Shown here piece after piece: positions 62,450 through 64,000 of a stretch of 64,000 nucleotides of DNA. Position numbers and translations under genes: made by a program. Below the pieces are notes generated by a model. That model worked only from the letters and a program-made list of their open reading frames with translations, was not told the origin of the DNA and did no database searches. How positions within the stretch are numbered: the stretch's first letter is position 1; each line of letters begins with the position of its first letter. Source of the DNA: JBFMHP01 sp040752855 (GTDB lineage: Bacteria; Pseudomonadota; Gammaproteobacteria; RBG-16-57-12); assembly GCA_040752855.1 (NCBI GenBank), contig JBFMHP010000032.1, forward strand, positions 41,113-105,112, read 5' to 3'.

Positions 62450-63466
62450 ATGAAGAAGCTGCTTAACACCCTGTATATAACGCGGCAGGAGTCATACGTT
62501 CACAAGGAACGCGAGACCATTGTCGTAAAAAATGGTGATGACAAGCTTGGCCAATTCCCCGCGCTGACGGTCGGGAATATTCTGTGCTTCGGGCAGGTTT
62601 CCGTTTCCCCATTCCTGATGGGTTACTGCGGTGAGCAAGGAATCGGGCTGGCGTTCTACACTGAGTACGGGCGATTCCTGGCCCGGGTGCAGGGCAAGCA
62701 GACAGGAAACGTTTTGCTGAGACGCGCCCAATACCGCTGGGCCGATGATGACGCAAGATCAACATCCATCGCCCGCCTGATGGTGGCCGCCAAGATCGCC
62801 AATTGCCGTTCGGTACTGATGCGTGAATTGCGCAACCACGGTGACAACTCTCAATTGCAGGCGGCGGTGGATAAGCTGGCCACCAGTTTGCGCCGTGTCC
62901 AGCATGCGCGATCAGTCGAGGAAGCCATGGGCATGGAAGGCGATGCCGCAAACGCTTATTTCGGAGTATTCAACGAACTCATTCGAGGCAGCGGCTTTGC
63001 CTTTGGCGGACGTGTGCGCCGGCCACCGACCGATCCGGTCAACGCCCTGCTTTCATTCGTCTATTCGCTCATCACTAATGAGTGCTCGTCCGCCTTGCAG
63101 GGTGTTGGTCTCGATCCTTACGTCGGCTTTCTCCACAAGGACCGCCCTGGCCGAGCCAGTCTCGCATTGGATTTGCTGGAAGAATTTCGCGCATCCTGGG
63201 CAGACCGCTTCGTGCTTACGTTGATAAACAGGCGGCAGGTGCAGCTGTCGGATTTCGTCACCGAGGCAAGCGGTGCGGTTCGATTGACAGACGACGCGCG
63301 AAAGAAGCTGCTCACTGCATACCAGGAGCGCAAGCAGACCGAAATAAACCACCCTTATCTTGGAGAACCCGTTCCCATCGGGCTGCTGCCACACTGCCAA
63401 GCCATGTTATTGGCCAGACATATCCGTGGTGATACCGAGTTCTATCCTCCCTATCTGGTGAAATAG
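62450..63466 (+). CDS. cas1: CRISPR integrase Cas1 (type I-C)
   Basis: 338 residues. The N-terminal beta domain starts MKKLLNTLYITRQESYV. In the helical domain, EGDAANAYFGVF carries the catalytic Glu, and GLDPYVGFLHKDRPGRASLALDLLEEF carries the His and the second acidic metal ligand. Active site therefore complete. With Cas2 it integrates new spacers. Immediately upstream of cas2 and 10 bases after the DinD-like gene. Confidence 0.96.
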   Translation: MKKLLNTLYITRQESYVHKERETIVVKNGDDKLGQFPALTVGNILCFGQVSVSPFLMGYCGEQGIGLAFYTEYGRFLARVQGKQTGNVLLRRAQYRWADDDARSTSIARLMVAAKIANCRSVLMRELRNHGDNSQLQAAVDKLATSLRRVQHARSVEEAMGMEGDAANAYFGVFNELIRGSGFAFGGRVRRPPTDPVNALLSFVYSLITNECSSALQGVGLDPYVGFLHKDRPGRASLALDLLEEFRASWADRFVLTLINRRQVQLSDFVTEASGAVRLTDDARKKLLTAYQERKQTEINHPYLGEPVPIGLLPHCQAMLLARHIRGDTEFYPPYLVK

Positions 63467-63467
63467 G

Positions 63468-63761
63468 ATGCTAGTTCTGATTACCTATGATGTAAGCGTG
63501 GTCACCCGGGAAGGTCAGCGGCGGTTGAGAAACATCGCCAAGACCTGCTTGGATTACGGCATGCGGGTGCAAAACTCGGTATTTGAATGCGAGGTGACTC
63601 CGGCGCAATTTGTCACGCTGAAGAATGAATTGATGGAGATATTCAATCCCGAAGAAGATAGTCTTCGGTTCTACTTTCTCGGAAAAAAAGGACGGCATAA
63701 GGTCGAGCATGTAGGCGCAAAGCCGGTCGCTGATCCCTTGCGTGACAGCATTATTCTGTAA
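63468..63761 (+). CDS. cas2: CRISPR adaptation protein Cas2
   Basis: 97 residues, ferredoxin fold. Starts LVLITYDVSVVTREGQRRLRNIAKTC with the conserved Asp in YDV, then YGMRVQNSVFECEV and the C-terminal RFYFLGKKGRHKVEH. It forms the Cas1-Cas2 integration complex. The ATG is one base after the cas1 stop. The last cas gene before the leader. Confidence 0.97.
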   Translation: MLVLITYDVSVVTREGQRRLRNIAKTCLDYGMRVQNSVFECEVTPAQFVTLKNELMEIFNPEEDSLRFYFLGKKGRHKVEHVGAKPVADPLRDSIIL

Positions 63762-63942
63762 CTGTAATCGCTAACTGAGTGTTCTCATGTTTTTTCGGCA
63801 TGGTTAGCGGGAATCAATTCTATTCCATTTCAACATCTTAAAATCTTCACTTCCGGAGATTGTCCAAGTATGCGCTTTCATACCGCCGGTTAGCGGTTGA
63901 ATGAAGCTTTTTCTTTTTGTGACCCAGCGTTATTATTGAACG
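63762..63942 (+). promoter_or_regulatory. CRISPR leader
   Basis: 181 A+T-rich bases between cas2 and the first repeat, with no ORF. By position it should hold the array promoter and the Cas1-Cas2 integration signals. A TTATTATTGAA stretch (63930-63940) lies just before the repeat. No individual boxes can be named with confidence. Confidence 0.6.
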
Positions 63943-64000
63943 GTCGCGCCCCGCGCGGGGCGCGTGGATTGAAACATTTGTGGTGGCAAAGCGCCCTTTT
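63943..64000 (+). CRISPR. first repeat and start of first spacer of a type I-C array
   Basis: A 33-base repeat at 63943-63975 starts GTCGCGCCCCGCGCGGGGCG and ends GTGGATTGAAAC, the typical I-C repeat: a perfect 20-base GC palindrome followed by the ATTGAAAC handle. Then 25 bases of a first spacer run to the window end. Only one repeat is visible, so array length and spacing are unknown; the call rests on the repeat type and the adjacent cas1-cas2. Confidence 0.88.

Overview
The window comes from a GC-rich gammaproteobacterium, probably near the Chromatiales or similar sulfur-oxidiser lineages. That placement is inferred from gene order and protein character, not from a search. Two conserved gammaproteobacterial blocks support it: the end of the division/cell-wall cluster running into secA (murB-ddlB-ftsQ-ftsA-ftsZ-lpxC, dciA, an M23 peptidase, secA), and recA-recX-alaS-lysC-csrA followed by tRNA-Ser(GCT) and tRNA-Arg(ACG).

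Layout. 1-10159: division, peptidoglycan and lipid A genes, then secA. A 177-bp MITE-like element sits exactly on the lpxC stop codon. 10194-13032 (minus): a membrane histidine kinase, a sigma54-type response regulator and a small cytochrome c-like lipoprotein. 13160-15358: argJ and a Nudix/ThiE fusion. 15429-20903 (minus): pilB-pilC-pilD-coaE-zapD-yacG, including a 59-residue yacG. 21251-29240: two converging gene sets for glycan synthesis or modification (GT4, FkbM methyltransferase and a flippase-like protein; against GT2, DUF354, asparagine synthetase and a toroid protein). They separate pilB from pilA. 29502-33517 (minus): pilA with a sigma54-type promoter and strong terminator, then pilR and pilS. 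An AT-rich tfpZ-like gene is divergent from pilS. 34690-38840 (minus): ppsA and pgm. 38993-44214: htpG behind a sigma32-type promoter, a lipoprotein gene, a pentapeptide-repeat protein, pncC and thpR. 44370-50929: recA to the two tRNAs.

From about 50930 to the right edge the window turns accessory. It holds tRNA-derived repeats, a small RHH-like protein gene, a DUF1186/SEC-C gene with a possible N-terminal frameshift, a second TTAA-flanked MITE, a WYL regulator, a relic of a DUF1016-type gene, and a complete type I-C CRISPR-Cas operon (cas3-cas5c-cas8c-cas7c-cas4-[Bro-N/DinD-like]-cas1-cas2) leading into the first repeat of an array cut by the window end.

The strongest novelty candidate is the Bro-N/DinD-like gene at 61588-62439. 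It lies inside the adaptation module between cas4 and cas1 and overlaps the cas4 stop by 4 nt, so it is probably co-translated with the adaptation proteins. Other notable points are the inverted copies of the tRNA T-arm beyond a perfect hairpin at both tRNA genes, the two MITEs with CCCGG ends and TTAA flanks, and the displaced AT-rich tfpZ-like gene.
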